Assembly (NCBI RefSeq): GCF_014219065.1 | Contig: NZ_JACLGO010000001.1 | Span: 62,001 to 126,000, forward strand | Direction: 5' to 3' | Source: Halopseudomonas xiamenensis | GTDB taxonomy: Bacteria > Pseudomonadota > Gammaproteobacteria > Pseudomonadales > Pseudomonadaceae | DNA length: 64,000 bases | Part shown: positions 19,382-27,750 of the stretch, piece by piece | Layout: each line of letters starts with the position of its first letter | How positions within the stretch are numbered: the first letter of the stretch is position 1 | Notes under the pieces: model-generated | The model's database searches: none | The model's input: only the letters and a program-made list of their open reading frames with translations | Told to the model about the DNA's origin: nothing | Translations under genes and position numbers: made by a program

Positions 19382-20616
19382 AGCAGCTTCTCCTGCTGGT
19401 CCATTGGCGGTAGCTCGTCTTCCGGTTCTTCCTCGATCACTGGCAGCAGGGGTTCGAGCCGTGGCGTGTGGGCCGGCAGGCTGCCGGCGATGGCGGGGAA
19501 GTGGCGCAGGAAGTGGAAGCACAGGAAGGTCATCGGTGCGCGCCACCAGAAGCCCCGGGTCGCCTTGCTCTGGGTGATCTCGCTGCAGTGCTGGCTGGCC
19601 AGCGATTGCAGGTGATCATACAGCCGCTGGTTGAGCGCGGCGTCACGGATGAACAGGTTGCCCTCCAGGTTCAGCGACAGGCTCAGCGGGTCGAGGTTAC
19701 TGGAGCCGACGGTGACCCACTCGCGGTCCATCAGCGCCACCTTGCCATGCAGCGGCCGCTCGCAGTACTCGTGGATGACCACCCCGCTGCGCAGCAGATA
19801 GCTGTAAAGAAAGGTCGAGCAGTTGCGCGCCCAGGGCATGTCCGGCTCGCCCTGCAGGATCAGCGTGACATGCACGCCGCGGCGGGCGGCGTTGCGCAGC
19901 TCGCGCAGCATGCGGTAGCCGGGGAAGAAGTAGGCGTTGGCGATCACCAGCCGGTAGTTGGCCGAACGGATGGCGCGCAGGTAATGGTCCTCGATGTCCG
20001 AGGTGTGGTGGTGGTTGTCGCGGATCGCCAGCATGATGCGTGAGCTGCCGGCGTAGCGGGCAGCGGCGCGCTGTTCGGGGTTCAGCGGCAGCGGCAATTC
20101 GCGGCGGGCATGGCGGAACAGGTTGAGACTGGCATGGCGGATATCCCGCACCACCGGCCCGCGTACTTCCACCGCGTAGTCCTGCTTGGCACCGGGGCCG
20201 TAGTCGCCCAGGTGCACCGCGGTGAAGTTGATCCCGCCAACGTAGGCGACTTCACTGTCGACGACCACTATCTTGCGGTGCAGGCGGCGGAACAGGTTGG
20301 TACGCATGCCCATCAGTCGTGGCTGCGGGTCGAACACGTGCACATGGATGCCGGCCTCGATCATCTCGCTGAGGTAGGCATTACTCAGGTCCACGGTGCC
20401 GTAGCCATCGACGATGACCTCGACATGGGCACCGTTGCGCGCAGCGCTGATCAATGCCTGCTGCAGCGCCTTGCCGACCTTGTCCTCGAGCACGATGAAG
20501 GTCTCCAGCAGCACCTCCTTGCGCGCCTGGCGGATACGCTCGAATACGCGGGGAAAGAACTCCTCGCCGTTGATCAGCAGTTCCGCACCATTGCCTTCAC
20601 GCCAAAGCGGTTTCAT
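19378..20616 (-). CDS. clsB: cardiolipin synthase B / phospholipase D family protein
   Basis: A 412-residue PLD-superfamily enzyme making cardiolipin from phosphatidylglycerol species. There are two HKD motifs: [18 protein letters not shown] beginning near His113 and [20 protein letters not shown] beginning near His290, both complete with Lys and Asp. No N-terminal membrane helices are present, as expected for the ClsB branch rather than ClsA. The acidic C-terminal tail ([10 protein letters not shown]) is unusual. The start at 20616 overlaps the ybhP-like stop by 4 nt. Part of a coupled ybhP-clsB-ybhN set. Confidence 0.92.
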   Translation of the reverse strand: MKPLWREGNGAELLINGEEFFPRVFERIRQARKEVLLETFIVLEDKVGKALQQALISAARNGAHVEVIVDGYGTVDLSNAYLSEMIEAGIHVHVFDPQPRLMGMRTNLFRRLHRKIVVVDSEVAYVGGINFTAVHLGDYGPGAKQDYAVEVRGPVVRDIRHASLNLFRHARRELPLPLNPEQRAAARYAGSSRIMLAIRDNHHHTSDIEDHYLRAIRSANYRLVIANAYFFPGYRMLRELRNAARRGVHVTLILQGEPDMPWARNCSTFLYSYLLRSGVVIHEYCERPLHGKVALMDREWVTVGSSNLDPLSLSLNLEGNLFIRDAALNQRLYDHLQSLASQHCSEITQSKATRGFWWRAPMTFLCFHFLRHFPAIAGSLPAHTPRLEPLLPVIEEEPEDELPPMDQQEKLL

Positions 20617-21404
20617 CTGAAGCGTACCTCGACAGCCAGGGGCGCATGGTCGGACAGGTGCGACCAGGGGCGCCGATACAGGGTCTTCGGATCGTGGGTG
20701 GTGACATTGCGCACATAGATACGATCCAGGCACAACAGCGGCCAGCGCGCCGGAAAACTCCTGGCCGGCGAGCCGTAGGCCTCGACGAATGCCTCATGCA
20801 GGCCGCAGCGATCCATGCGTTGGCCTGCGCGCTGCCGCCAGTCGTTGAAGTCGCCGGCGACGATCACCGGATCGTCCGGCGGCAGGCGGTCCAGCAGCCG
20901 GCACAGCAATCGCAGCTGGCGCCGGCGATGGCGCTCGCGCAGGCCCAGGTGCACACAGATCGCATGCAGGTCGGCCTGGCCGGGTACGTCGAGAATGGCA
21001 TGCAGCAGGCCACGTTCCTCGGTTCCACTGATCGACACATCCAGGTTCTCGTAATGCAGTATCGGAAACTTGGACAGCAGCGCATTGCCGTGGTGCCCGT
21101 CGGGATAGACCGCGTTGCGCCCGTAGGCGAACTCCGGCCACATGGTGTCGGCGAGAAACTCGTAGTGCGGCGCGTCGGGCCAGTTGTCGATCAGTTGGCC
21201 ATGGCGTTCGTGGGTGCCGAGCACTTCCTGGAGGAACACCACGTCGGAGGACAGGGTGCGCACTGCGTCGCGCAGTTCCGGCAGGATGAAACGGCGGTTG
21301 AGCCAGTTGAAGCCCTTGTGGGTATTGACGGTGAGCACGCGGATCGACCGGACCGTGGGGGCCTGGTTGGTCAGGTGCTCCTGGGTGGAACTCAGTGGCG
21401 TCAC
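20613..21404 (-). CDS. ybhP: endonuclease/exonuclease/phosphatase family protein (YbhP-like)
   Basis: A 263-residue EEP-fold protein. Motifs in order: VNTHKGFNW near residue 27, VFLQEVLG with the metal-binding Glu, [31 protein letters not shown] with the Asp-Asn pair, and LSDHAPL with the catalytic Asp-His. All expected catalytic residues are present. The start is GTG at 21404, overlapping the DUF72 stop by 4 nt. The substrate of YbhP is unknown; conserved linkage with clsB suggests a phospholipid-related substrate (inference). Confidence 0.88.
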   Translation of the reverse strand: MTPLSSTQEHLTNQAPTVRSIRVLTVNTHKGFNWLNRRFILPELRDAVRTLSSDVVFLQEVLGTHERHGQLIDNWPDAPHYEFLADTMWPEFAYGRNAVYPDGHHGNALLSKFPILHYENLDVSISGTEERGLLHAILDVPGQADLHAICVHLGLRERHRRRQLRLLCRLLDRLPPDDPVIVAGDFNDWRQRAGQRMDRCGLHEAFVEAYGSPARSFPARWPLLCLDRIYVRNVTTHDPKTLYRRPWSHLSDHAPLAVEVRFR

Positions 21405-22315
21405 AGAAACTCCCCGGACAGCTGGCCCGGACGCACCTGCAGATGATCGGCCAGGCCGAGCTTTTCCAGCAGGCGGCGGGCGTCATAAGGTGCGCGGACC
21501 TTGATGTCATTATCGAAATAGCAGTACACGTCGTGCTGGCGGCGTGCCGGCGCTTTGCCCTGCGATACGCGGTGGGCGTCAGCCGGTTGCCGGCCCTGGT
21601 ACCAGAGGCGGATGCGTTGTTCCCAACGGCTCAGCGCCTGCTCGTCGTAACCGCTGGTGTACAGCTCCTTGTCGCCATGCAGGCGCAGGTACATGAAGTC
21701 GGAGGTCAATTCCTCGATCAGTGGCCACTTGCCGGCGGTATCGGCCACCACCAGGGCTATGCCGTGCTGGCGCAGCAGGTCGATGAAGGCATCCTGCACG
21801 AAGCTCTCATGGCGGATCTCTACCGCATGGCGCAGTGGGGTACCGGCCGCCGTCCGCGGCCGTGGCGAGTCGGCGTAGCGGTTACTGCGCAGGCCACAGT
21901 GATGGGCCTGGCCGATGGTCCGGGGCAGCAGCTCGAACAGCTCGCGGAACAGCCCCGGGTCGAACTTGAAACTGGGCGGAAACTGCCAGAGAAAGGGCCC
22001 CAGCTTGTCCTCCAGTTGCAGTGGGCCGGAGGCGAAGAAGTTGGCCATGGGCTCGGCGATGTCGCGCAGGCGCCGGACATGGGTGATATAGCGCGGCGCC
22101 TTGACGCTGAAGACGAAGTCCTCCGGGGTCTGCGCATACCAGCCGGCAAAGCGCTCCGGTGTCTGCAGGGCATAGAAGGAGCCGTTGATTTCGATGCTGC
22201 CTACTGCCCGCGAGGCGTATTCCAGTTCCCGGCGCTGCAATAGCCCCTCGGGATAGAAGTCGCCCCGCCAGGGAGCGTAGCGCCAGCCGGAAATGCCGAT
22301 ATGGATGCCCTTCAT
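21401..22315 (-). CDS. DUF72 domain-containing protein (YecE-like)
   Basis: A 304-residue TIM-barrel-like DUF72 protein. The N-terminus [19 protein letters not shown] matches the family signature (GTSGWxYxxWxGxFYP), followed by [23 protein letters not shown] and a C-terminal [16 protein letters not shown] segment. No biochemical function is established. It overlaps the ybhP-like gene by 4 nt and lies downstream of glgX across a 162-bp gap that holds a broken dehydrogenase start. Confidence 0.88.
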   Translation of the reverse strand: MKGIHIGISGWRYAPWRGDFYPEGLLQRRELEYASRAVGSIEINGSFYALQTPERFAGWYAQTPEDFVFSVKAPRYITHVRRLRDIAEPMANFFASGPLQLEDKLGPFLWQFPPSFKFDPGLFRELFELLPRTIGQAHHCGLRSNRYADSPRPRTAAGTPLRHAVEIRHESFVQDAFIDLLRQHGIALVVADTAGKWPLIEELTSDFMYLRLHGDKELYTSGYDEQALSRWEQRIRLWYQGRQPADAHRVSQGKAPARRQHDVYCYFDNDIKVRAPYDARRLLEKLGLADHLQVRPGQLSGEFL

Positions 22316-22329
22316 GCCGGTCCCGTGAC

Positions 22330-22401
22330 TCAGGCCTGTGGCGAGGCCATCGACGTCGCGCGGCCGGGCGCGTCGACGTCATGAAACACCACTGCTTTCA
22401 T
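22330..22401 (-). pseudogene. remnant of a zinc-type alcohol dehydrogenase N-terminus
   Basis: A 23-codon reading frame sits behind a perfect AGGAGG ribosome site 7 bases from the ATG. It begins MKAVVFHDVDAPG, the standard N-terminus of Zn-dependent medium-chain alcohol dehydrogenases (MKAVVFHDVGDI type), then runs into unrelated residues and stops. P. aeruginosa has an alcohol dehydrogenase gene in the equivalent neighbourhood as I recall it, so this looks like the 5' stub left after an internal deletion. A short leader peptide is the alternative. Confidence 0.5.
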
Positions 22402-22477
22402 GCTGTTACCTCCTTCGCAGCGCAGCCGACAGTGTTCAGCGCTGTCATAGGTTCCGACTGGAAGGCAGTGGCTTGGT

Positions 22478-24631
22478 TCAGGCTTTTTCGCGCTCCAGGC
22501 GCAGCAGCAATACCGAGCGGCCGGTCAGCAGGAACTCGCTGTCGAACTCGTGAATCTCGCCGTTGCGCAGTTGCGGGCGGTTGGTGTCCAGCTGGCACAG
22601 CCAGTGGCTGCCCTGGGTCACTGCCGGCAGGCGGAAGCTGACCACATCGTGGTGGGCGTTCATCAGCAACAGCAAGGTACTGTCGTCACCGGGACGGCGG
22701 ATGCCGGTCGGCTGGGCACGGCCATCGAGCAGCATGCCCAGGCAGCGGGCGTTGGGGTCCTGCCACTGCTGCTCGCTCATCTGCTCGCCGGAGGGCGACA
22801 GCCAACTGACGTCGTTCACCCCCAGCTCCTCGTTGTACTCGCCGACCAGGAAGCGGCCGCGGCGCAGGATCGGATAGGCATGGCGCAGGGAGATCAGGTA
22901 GCGGGTGAAATCCAGCAACTCGCGGCCATCGTCGTCCAGGTTCCAGTCGATCCAGCCCAGCTCGTTGTCCTGGCAGTAGATGTTGTTGTTGCCATGCTGG
23001 GTGCGGCTGAATTCATCGCCGGCCAGCAGCATCGGCGTACCCTGGGACAGCAGCAGGGTGGCCAGCAGGTTGCGCATCTGGCGCATACGCAGGGTATTGA
23101 TCTCGGGGTCGTCGCTGGGGCCTTCGCAGCCGTGGTTCCAGGACAGGTTGTGATCGCTGCCGTCCTGGTTGTCCTCGCCGTTGGCCTCGTTGTGCTTGTG
23201 GTCGTAGCTGACCACGTCGCGCAGGGTGAAACCGTCATGCGCGGTGACGAAGTTGACCGAGGCATAGGGCCGGCGGCCGCGCTGGTTGAAATGGTCACCC
23301 GAGGCGGTCAGTCGGCTGGCCAGCTCGGCGATCTGGCCTTCCTCGCCCATCCAGAAGGCGCGCACGGTATCGCGGAAGCGGTCATTCCACTCCACCCAGC
23401 CGGGCGGGAAACCGCCGACCTGGTAGCCGCCGGGGCCGCAGTCCCAGGGCTCGGCGATCAGTTTGCTCTGGCTGAGGATGGGGTCCTGGCGACAGGCGAC
23501 GAGAAAACCGTGGCGCTCGTCGAAGCCATGCGCGTGGCGGGCCAGGATGGTCGCCAGGTCGAAGCGGAAGCCATCGACCTGCATCTCCTCGGTCCAGTAG
23601 CGCAGCGAGTCGGTGACCATCTGCAGCACGCAGGGGTGGCTCAGATCCAGGGTGTTGCCGGTGCCCGAGTCATTGATGTAGTAGCGCCGATCGTCGGGCA
23701 CCAGCCGGTAGTAGGTGGCATTGTCGATGCCGCGCATGGACAGCGTCGGCCCCAGCTCGTTGCCCTCGGCGGTATGGTTGTAGACCACGTCCATGATCAG
23801 CTCCAGCCCGGCGTCGTGCAGGTGGGCGACCATTTCCTTGAACTCGCTGATATTGCCGGTGGCCAGGTAGGCCGGATGCGGGGCGAAGAAGGCGATGCTG
23901 TTGTAGCCCCAGTAGTTGCTCAGGTGCTTGTCCAGCAGGTGCTGGTCATTGACGAAGGCGTGCACCGGCAGCAGTTCGACGCTGGTCACGCCCAGCGAGC
24001 GGATGTGTTTGAGCAGCTCCGGGTGCATCAGGCCGGCGAAGGTACCGCGTACCGGTTCGGGCACGGCCGGGTGGGTCATGCTGATGCCGCGCACGTGGGC
24101 CTCATAGATGATGGTCCGGTTCCAGGGTGTTTCCCGATGGGTATGCCGGCCCCAGGTGAAGGCCGGATCGATGACCCGGGCTTTGGGCATATAGGCGGCA
24201 CTGTCACGGTCGTCGAAACTCAGGTCCGCATCCGGCGAGCCCAGGGTATAGCCGAACAGCTGGTCCGACCATTTGAGTTCACCGACCAGTTGCTTGGCAT
24301 AGGGGTCGATCAGCAGCTTGTTGGGGTTGAAGCGGTGCCCGGCGTCCGGTTCGTAGGGACCATGCACCCGGTAGCCGTAGATCATGCCCGGGTGGGCGTC
24401 GGGCAGATAGCCGTGCCAGATCTCGTTGGTGTATTCGGGCAGCTCGATGCGCTCCAGCTCCTGCTTGCCCTGGCTGTCGAACAGGCACAGCTCGACCTTG
24501 GTGGCGTGCGCCGAGAACAGCGCGAAGTTCACCCCCAGCCCATCCCAGGTGGCTCCCAGGGGAAAGGGCTGGCCCTCGGAGACCCGGGAGCGGTGGTCCG
24601 GCTGCCGTGCAGTGCGTTTCCTGGCGTTCAT
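22478..24631 (-). CDS. glgX: glycogen debranching enzyme GlgX
   Basis: A 717-residue GH13_11 isoamylase-type enzyme that removes alpha-1,6 branches. It has an N-terminal CBM48 domain (LGATWDGLGVNFALFSAHA) and a catalytic barrel with the nucleophile Asp358 (DGFRFDLATILARH), acid Glu394 (LIAEPWDCG) and Asp466 (VTAHDGFTLRD). AGDEFSRTQHGNNN and a C-terminal beta domain follow. Length is normal. It lies six bases downstream of the DUF2934 gene in the glgA-treZ-malQ-treY-DUF2934-glgX operon. Debranched maltodextrins are the TreY substrate. Confidence 0.96.
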   Translation of the reverse strand: MNARKRTARQPDHRSRVSEGQPFPLGATWDGLGVNFALFSAHATKVELCLFDSQGKQELERIELPEYTNEIWHGYLPDAHPGMIYGYRVHGPYEPDAGHRFNPNKLLIDPYAKQLVGELKWSDQLFGYTLGSPDADLSFDDRDSAAYMPKARVIDPAFTWGRHTHRETPWNRTIIYEAHVRGISMTHPAVPEPVRGTFAGLMHPELLKHIRSLGVTSVELLPVHAFVNDQHLLDKHLSNYWGYNSIAFFAPHPAYLATGNISEFKEMVAHLHDAGLELIMDVVYNHTAEGNELGPTLSMRGIDNATYYRLVPDDRRYYINDSGTGNTLDLSHPCVLQMVTDSLRYWTEEMQVDGFRFDLATILARHAHGFDERHGFLVACRQDPILSQSKLIAEPWDCGPGGYQVGGFPPGWVEWNDRFRDTVRAFWMGEEGQIAELASRLTASGDHFNQRGRRPYASVNFVTAHDGFTLRDVVSYDHKHNEANGEDNQDGSDHNLSWNHGCEGPSDDPEINTLRMRQMRNLLATLLLSQGTPMLLAGDEFSRTQHGNNNIYCQDNELGWIDWNLDDDGRELLDFTRYLISLRHAYPILRRGRFLVGEYNEELGVNDVSWLSPSGEQMSEQQWQDPNARCLGMLLDGRAQPTGIRRPGDDSTLLLLMNAHHDVVSFRLPAVTQGSHWLCQLDTNRPQLRNGEIHEFDSEFLLTGRSVLLLRLEREKA

Positions 24632-24637
24632 GATGGA

Positions 24638-24982
24638 TTACTCTCGCTGATCCGCGTCGGGGTTGCCCGGTTCGGTGATCTTGGTGGTGCGGGTGATGGC
24701 CTGGCGTCGTGGTCGTGATGGCTTCTTCGCCGCCGCCGGTTTCTCCAGTAGCGCTGGTTTCTCCTGTCGGCTTGCCTCCTCGGCTGGCGCCGTGGCGGGC
24801 TTGGCGCGGGGTTTGCGGGTGGCGGGCTTTTTCTTCGGCGCCGGCTGCAGGTCGCCCTGCTGTTCGCTGTGCAGCAGCTTGCAGGCCATCTGCCAGTGCC
24901 GTTGCTCCTGGCCGGAGGGGCGGCCTTCGCTTTCCCATATCTGGTAGGCCAATTCGCGGATACGCTGTTGATCTTGGTTCAT
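24638..24982 (-). CDS. DUF2934 domain-containing protein with basic tail
   Basis: A 114-residue protein. Residues 1-43 form the DUF2934 motif (IRELAYQIWESEGRPSGQEQRHW), a short helical segment often found in trehalose/glycogen loci. Residues 50-114 are a low-complexity tail rich in Lys, Pro, Ala and Arg, likely disordered and nucleic-acid- or glucan-binding by composition only. ATG at 24982; the treY stop overlaps it by 4 nt. No activity is known. P. aeruginosa carries a similar small gene between glgX and treY homologues. Confidence 0.85.
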   Translation of the reverse strand: MNQDQQRIRELAYQIWESEGRPSGQEQRHWQMACKLLHSEQQGDLQPAPKKKPATRKPRAKPATAPAEEASRQEKPALLEKPAAAKKPSRPRRQAITRTTKITEPGNPDADQRE

Positions 24983-27750
24983 GGGGTCGGTTCCTGGGGT
25001 TTGGCGGTAACGAGAAGGTTCACCGGCATGCTGGCCAGCAACTCGCCCAGCGGCACAGCGGGCCCGCTGCTGACCGCGGTGCCGGTCAGCGCGCTGACCA
25101 GTGGGGTATTCGGCAGGTCGATCAGGGTGTCGTCCCAGCGCTCGGCGGGAATCAGCGGCTGTTCGCTGTCACCGAGCAGTGGCGCGGCGAGGCGGGGGAC
25201 TATGCTGATTGCCAGTTGCTGCCCGTGCCGTCGGCAGAAGGCGATAACCCGATTGGCATGCCGGCCCTGCAGTGCCAGTGGCTGGTAGTCGCCATGGCTG
25301 AACAGCGCCGGTTGGCGGCGGCGGGCATCGAGTACCTGGGCGATCAGCCATTGCTTGATGCGGCCATCGCGCCAATGCTGCAGCAGCTCGGCGGGGCTGA
25401 CCGGCTGGTCAAGGGTGTGGCGCCGCCGGTGGTAGTCGACCGGCCGGCGATTGTCCGGATCGACCATGCTGAAATCCCAGTACTCGCAGCCCTGGTACAG
25501 GTCGGGCACGCCGGGCGTGGTCATGCGCAGCAGGCACTGGGCCAGGCTGTTGAGCGCGCCGTTGCAGGCCGCGAGGTTAACCGCATGGGCCAGCGCGCGG
25601 CGCAGCTCGGTACCTTCACGGCTGGTCATCAGCCGCTGCAGGAAGTCATGACAGGCCTGCTCGTAGGCGCTGTCCGGTGCGGCCCAGCTGGTGCGCAGCT
25701 TGGCCTCGCGCAGGGCCTTCTGCTGCCAGTTCAGGACCCGCTGGACGAACGCCGCGCAGCCCTCGGCATGCTCCGGGTCCAGCTCCAGCGGCCAACTGCT
25801 GAACAGGGTCTGGTAGAGCATCAGCTCATCGGCGGGCGAGGGTGCCGGCTGCTCATCGACCAGCGAGCGCAGTGGCTCGGCCAGCTTGTGCCAGAAGCGC
25901 ACCTGGATGCCGAACCAGGGGGCGTGTTCGCTGACCACCGCCAGCCGCGCGCGGGCATCCTCGCCGCGCTTGTGGTCATGCGTGGCGGTGGCCAGCAGAC
26001 CCAACGGGAAGCGCTCGGCCTGCTCGCTGCAGTGGGCATGGAACTCTTCGGCAGTGGCACTGAAGCGCTGCGGATCGAAGCCGACGTCGTTGCGTGACAG
26101 CAGCACCGCCGAGCGGTAGCAGGCGGTGTCCTCCACCGCCTTGGCCGCGACCGGCGCGGTCAACTGGTGGAAGCGTGCCAGCAGGCGGCGCTGGAAACGC
26201 CGCCTGGGGCCGGCCGGGCTGGCGTGCAGCGGTTCACCGCCGAGCCAGCGCTGCAACTGCGCCAGTGCCGGCCAGTCATTGCTGCCCAGTTCCCTGCGTG
26301 CGCCGGCCAGCGCCTGCTCGAACAGCCGCTGGTCCTGGGCAGAGGGGCCGCAGACCCAGGTATAGGTGCGATACACTGGATAATGCACGACCAGTGCGCG
26401 CAACGCGCGGCGTAGCGTGCCGAGGCCCAGGTCGCGGCTGGCCAGACTGCTGCGGGCCAGGCGCAGCAGGGCCTGGGCCAGGGTCTCCAGGTCCGCGGCC
26501 AGCGAGCCGTCCAGCACCAGCCGGCGCGCGGCGCGGGCCTCCTCGGTGAAATCCGCGCTGCGGCCGCTGAGCGAGTGCCACAGCTCGGCCAGTTCGGCCT
26601 GGCCGTTGAGGTCGTGCTGCAGCAGCGAGACCCGGTTCATGAACTCGTAGCCGGTGGTGCCATCGACCAGCCAGTCGCCGGACAGCTGCTCGTCGGCAGC
26701 GAGGATCTTCTCTACGTAGATCGGAAAATGCTGTCGCGGGTCGGGCAGCAGGCGCTGGATACGCCGGCGCAGCCGCCGGCAATAGGCCCGGGGGTTGGCC
26801 AGCCCATCGATATGGTCGATGCGCAGGCCATCCACCAGCCCGGCGGCGACCAGCTCGAAAACCTTGGCATGGGTGGCCTCGAACACCTGCGGCAGCTCGC
26901 TGCGCAGGCTGACCAGCTCGTTGACATCGAAGAAGCGTCGCCAGTTGATCTCGTCATTGGCGGTGCGCCAGCAGGCCAGGCGGTAGTGCTGGCGCTCCAG
27001 CAGTTCATGCAGGCGCCGGCAGCCCTGGGCGCTGCCGGGGTCGAAGCGCTGCAGGGCCTGGTCGATGGCCCTGGCGGTGTCGCCCCAGGCGATGGCCGCC
27101 AGCTCCTGGCGGATATCGGTGGCGATGCTCTGGGCGTCGAACTCGTCCTCCAGCGCCGCGCAGCGGTCGGCCAGGCGGGTCAGGGCGTCGAGGCCGGTAT
27201 CCTGCAGCAGCGCCGGATAGCAGCTTATGGCCAGCGGCAGGCGGTGATCGAAGTGGCAGACCTGGAAGCTGCCGGCGGCGGCATCGAACTGCAGGCGGAT
27301 CTCGCCTGCCTTGAGTGTGGTCAGGTAATCATCGCGCAGGATCGGCAGCAGCAGCCGGTCGCGCATGAACTCGTCATGCGAATGCCAGGTGATGTCGAAG
27401 AAGCTGGCGTAGGGGCTGGCGGCGCCCCACAGCAGGACGTCCTGCCACCACTGATTGCCGTTGTCCACCGCCATGTGGTTGGGCACGATATCCAGGATCA
27501 GCCCCATCTGCCGATGGTGCAGGGCGTCGGCCAGGCGCCGCAGGGCCGGCTCGCCGCCCAGTTCGGGATCGAGGCAGGTCGGGTCGATCACGTCGTAGCC
27601 GTGGCTGGAGCCGGGGCGTGCCTTGAGCAGCGGCGAGGCATAGATGTGGCTGATGCCCAGTCGGGCGAAGTAGTCGACCAGCGCCGTGGCATCATCCAGG
27701 GTGAAGCCGGGGTGGAACTGCAGGCGGACGGTGGCGCGTGGCTCAGTCAT
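24979..27750 (-). CDS. treY: malto-oligosyltrehalose synthase TreY
   Basis: TreY (GH13_26) turns the reducing-end maltose of a maltodextrin into trehalose by transglucosylation. The 923-residue protein starts with RATVRLQFHPGFTLDDATALVDYFARLG and IYASPLLKARPGSSHGYDV, both strongly diagnostic. The nucleophile is Asp312 (DGLRIDHIDGLANP), and the C-terminal third contains TPGVPDLYQGCE. The ATG at 27750 is preferred over upstream in-frame starts because those lie inside malQ and because AAGGA precedes it; overlap with malQ is 8 nt. It works with TreZ two genes upstream. Confidence 0.96.
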   Translation of the reverse strand: MTEPRATVRLQFHPGFTLDDATALVDYFARLGISHIYASPLLKARPGSSHGYDVIDPTCLDPELGGEPALRRLADALHHRQMGLILDIVPNHMAVDNGNQWWQDVLLWGAASPYASFFDITWHSHDEFMRDRLLLPILRDDYLTTLKAGEIRLQFDAAAGSFQVCHFDHRLPLAISCYPALLQDTGLDALTRLADRCAALEDEFDAQSIATDIRQELAAIAWGDTARAIDQALQRFDPGSAQGCRRLHELLERQHYRLACWRTANDEINWRRFFDVNELVSLRSELPQVFEATHAKVFELVAAGLVDGLRIDHIDGLANPRAYCRRLRRRIQRLLPDPRQHFPIYVEKILAADEQLSGDWLVDGTTGYEFMNRVSLLQHDLNGQAELAELWHSLSGRSADFTEEARAARRLVLDGSLAADLETLAQALLRLARSSLASRDLGLGTLRRALRALVVHYPVYRTYTWVCGPSAQDQRLFEQALAGARRELGSNDWPALAQLQRWLGGEPLHASPAGPRRRFQRRLLARFHQLTAPVAAKAVEDTACYRSAVLLSRNDVGFDPQRFSATAEEFHAHCSEQAERFPLGLLATATHDHKRGEDARARLAVVSEHAPWFGIQVRFWHKLAEPLRSLVDEQPAPSPADELMLYQTLFSSWPLELDPEHAEGCAAFVQRVLNWQQKALREAKLRTSWAAPDSAYEQACHDFLQRLMTSREGTELRRALAHAVNLAACNGALNSLAQCLLRMTTPGVPDLYQGCEYWDFSMVDPDNRRPVDYHRRRHTLDQPVSPAELLQHWRDGRIKQWLIAQVLDARRRQPALFSHGDYQPLALQGRHANRVIAFCRRHGQQLAISIVPRLAAPLLGDSEQPLIPAERWDDTLIDLPNTPLVSALTGTAVSSGPAVPLGELLASMPVNLLVTAKPQEPTP

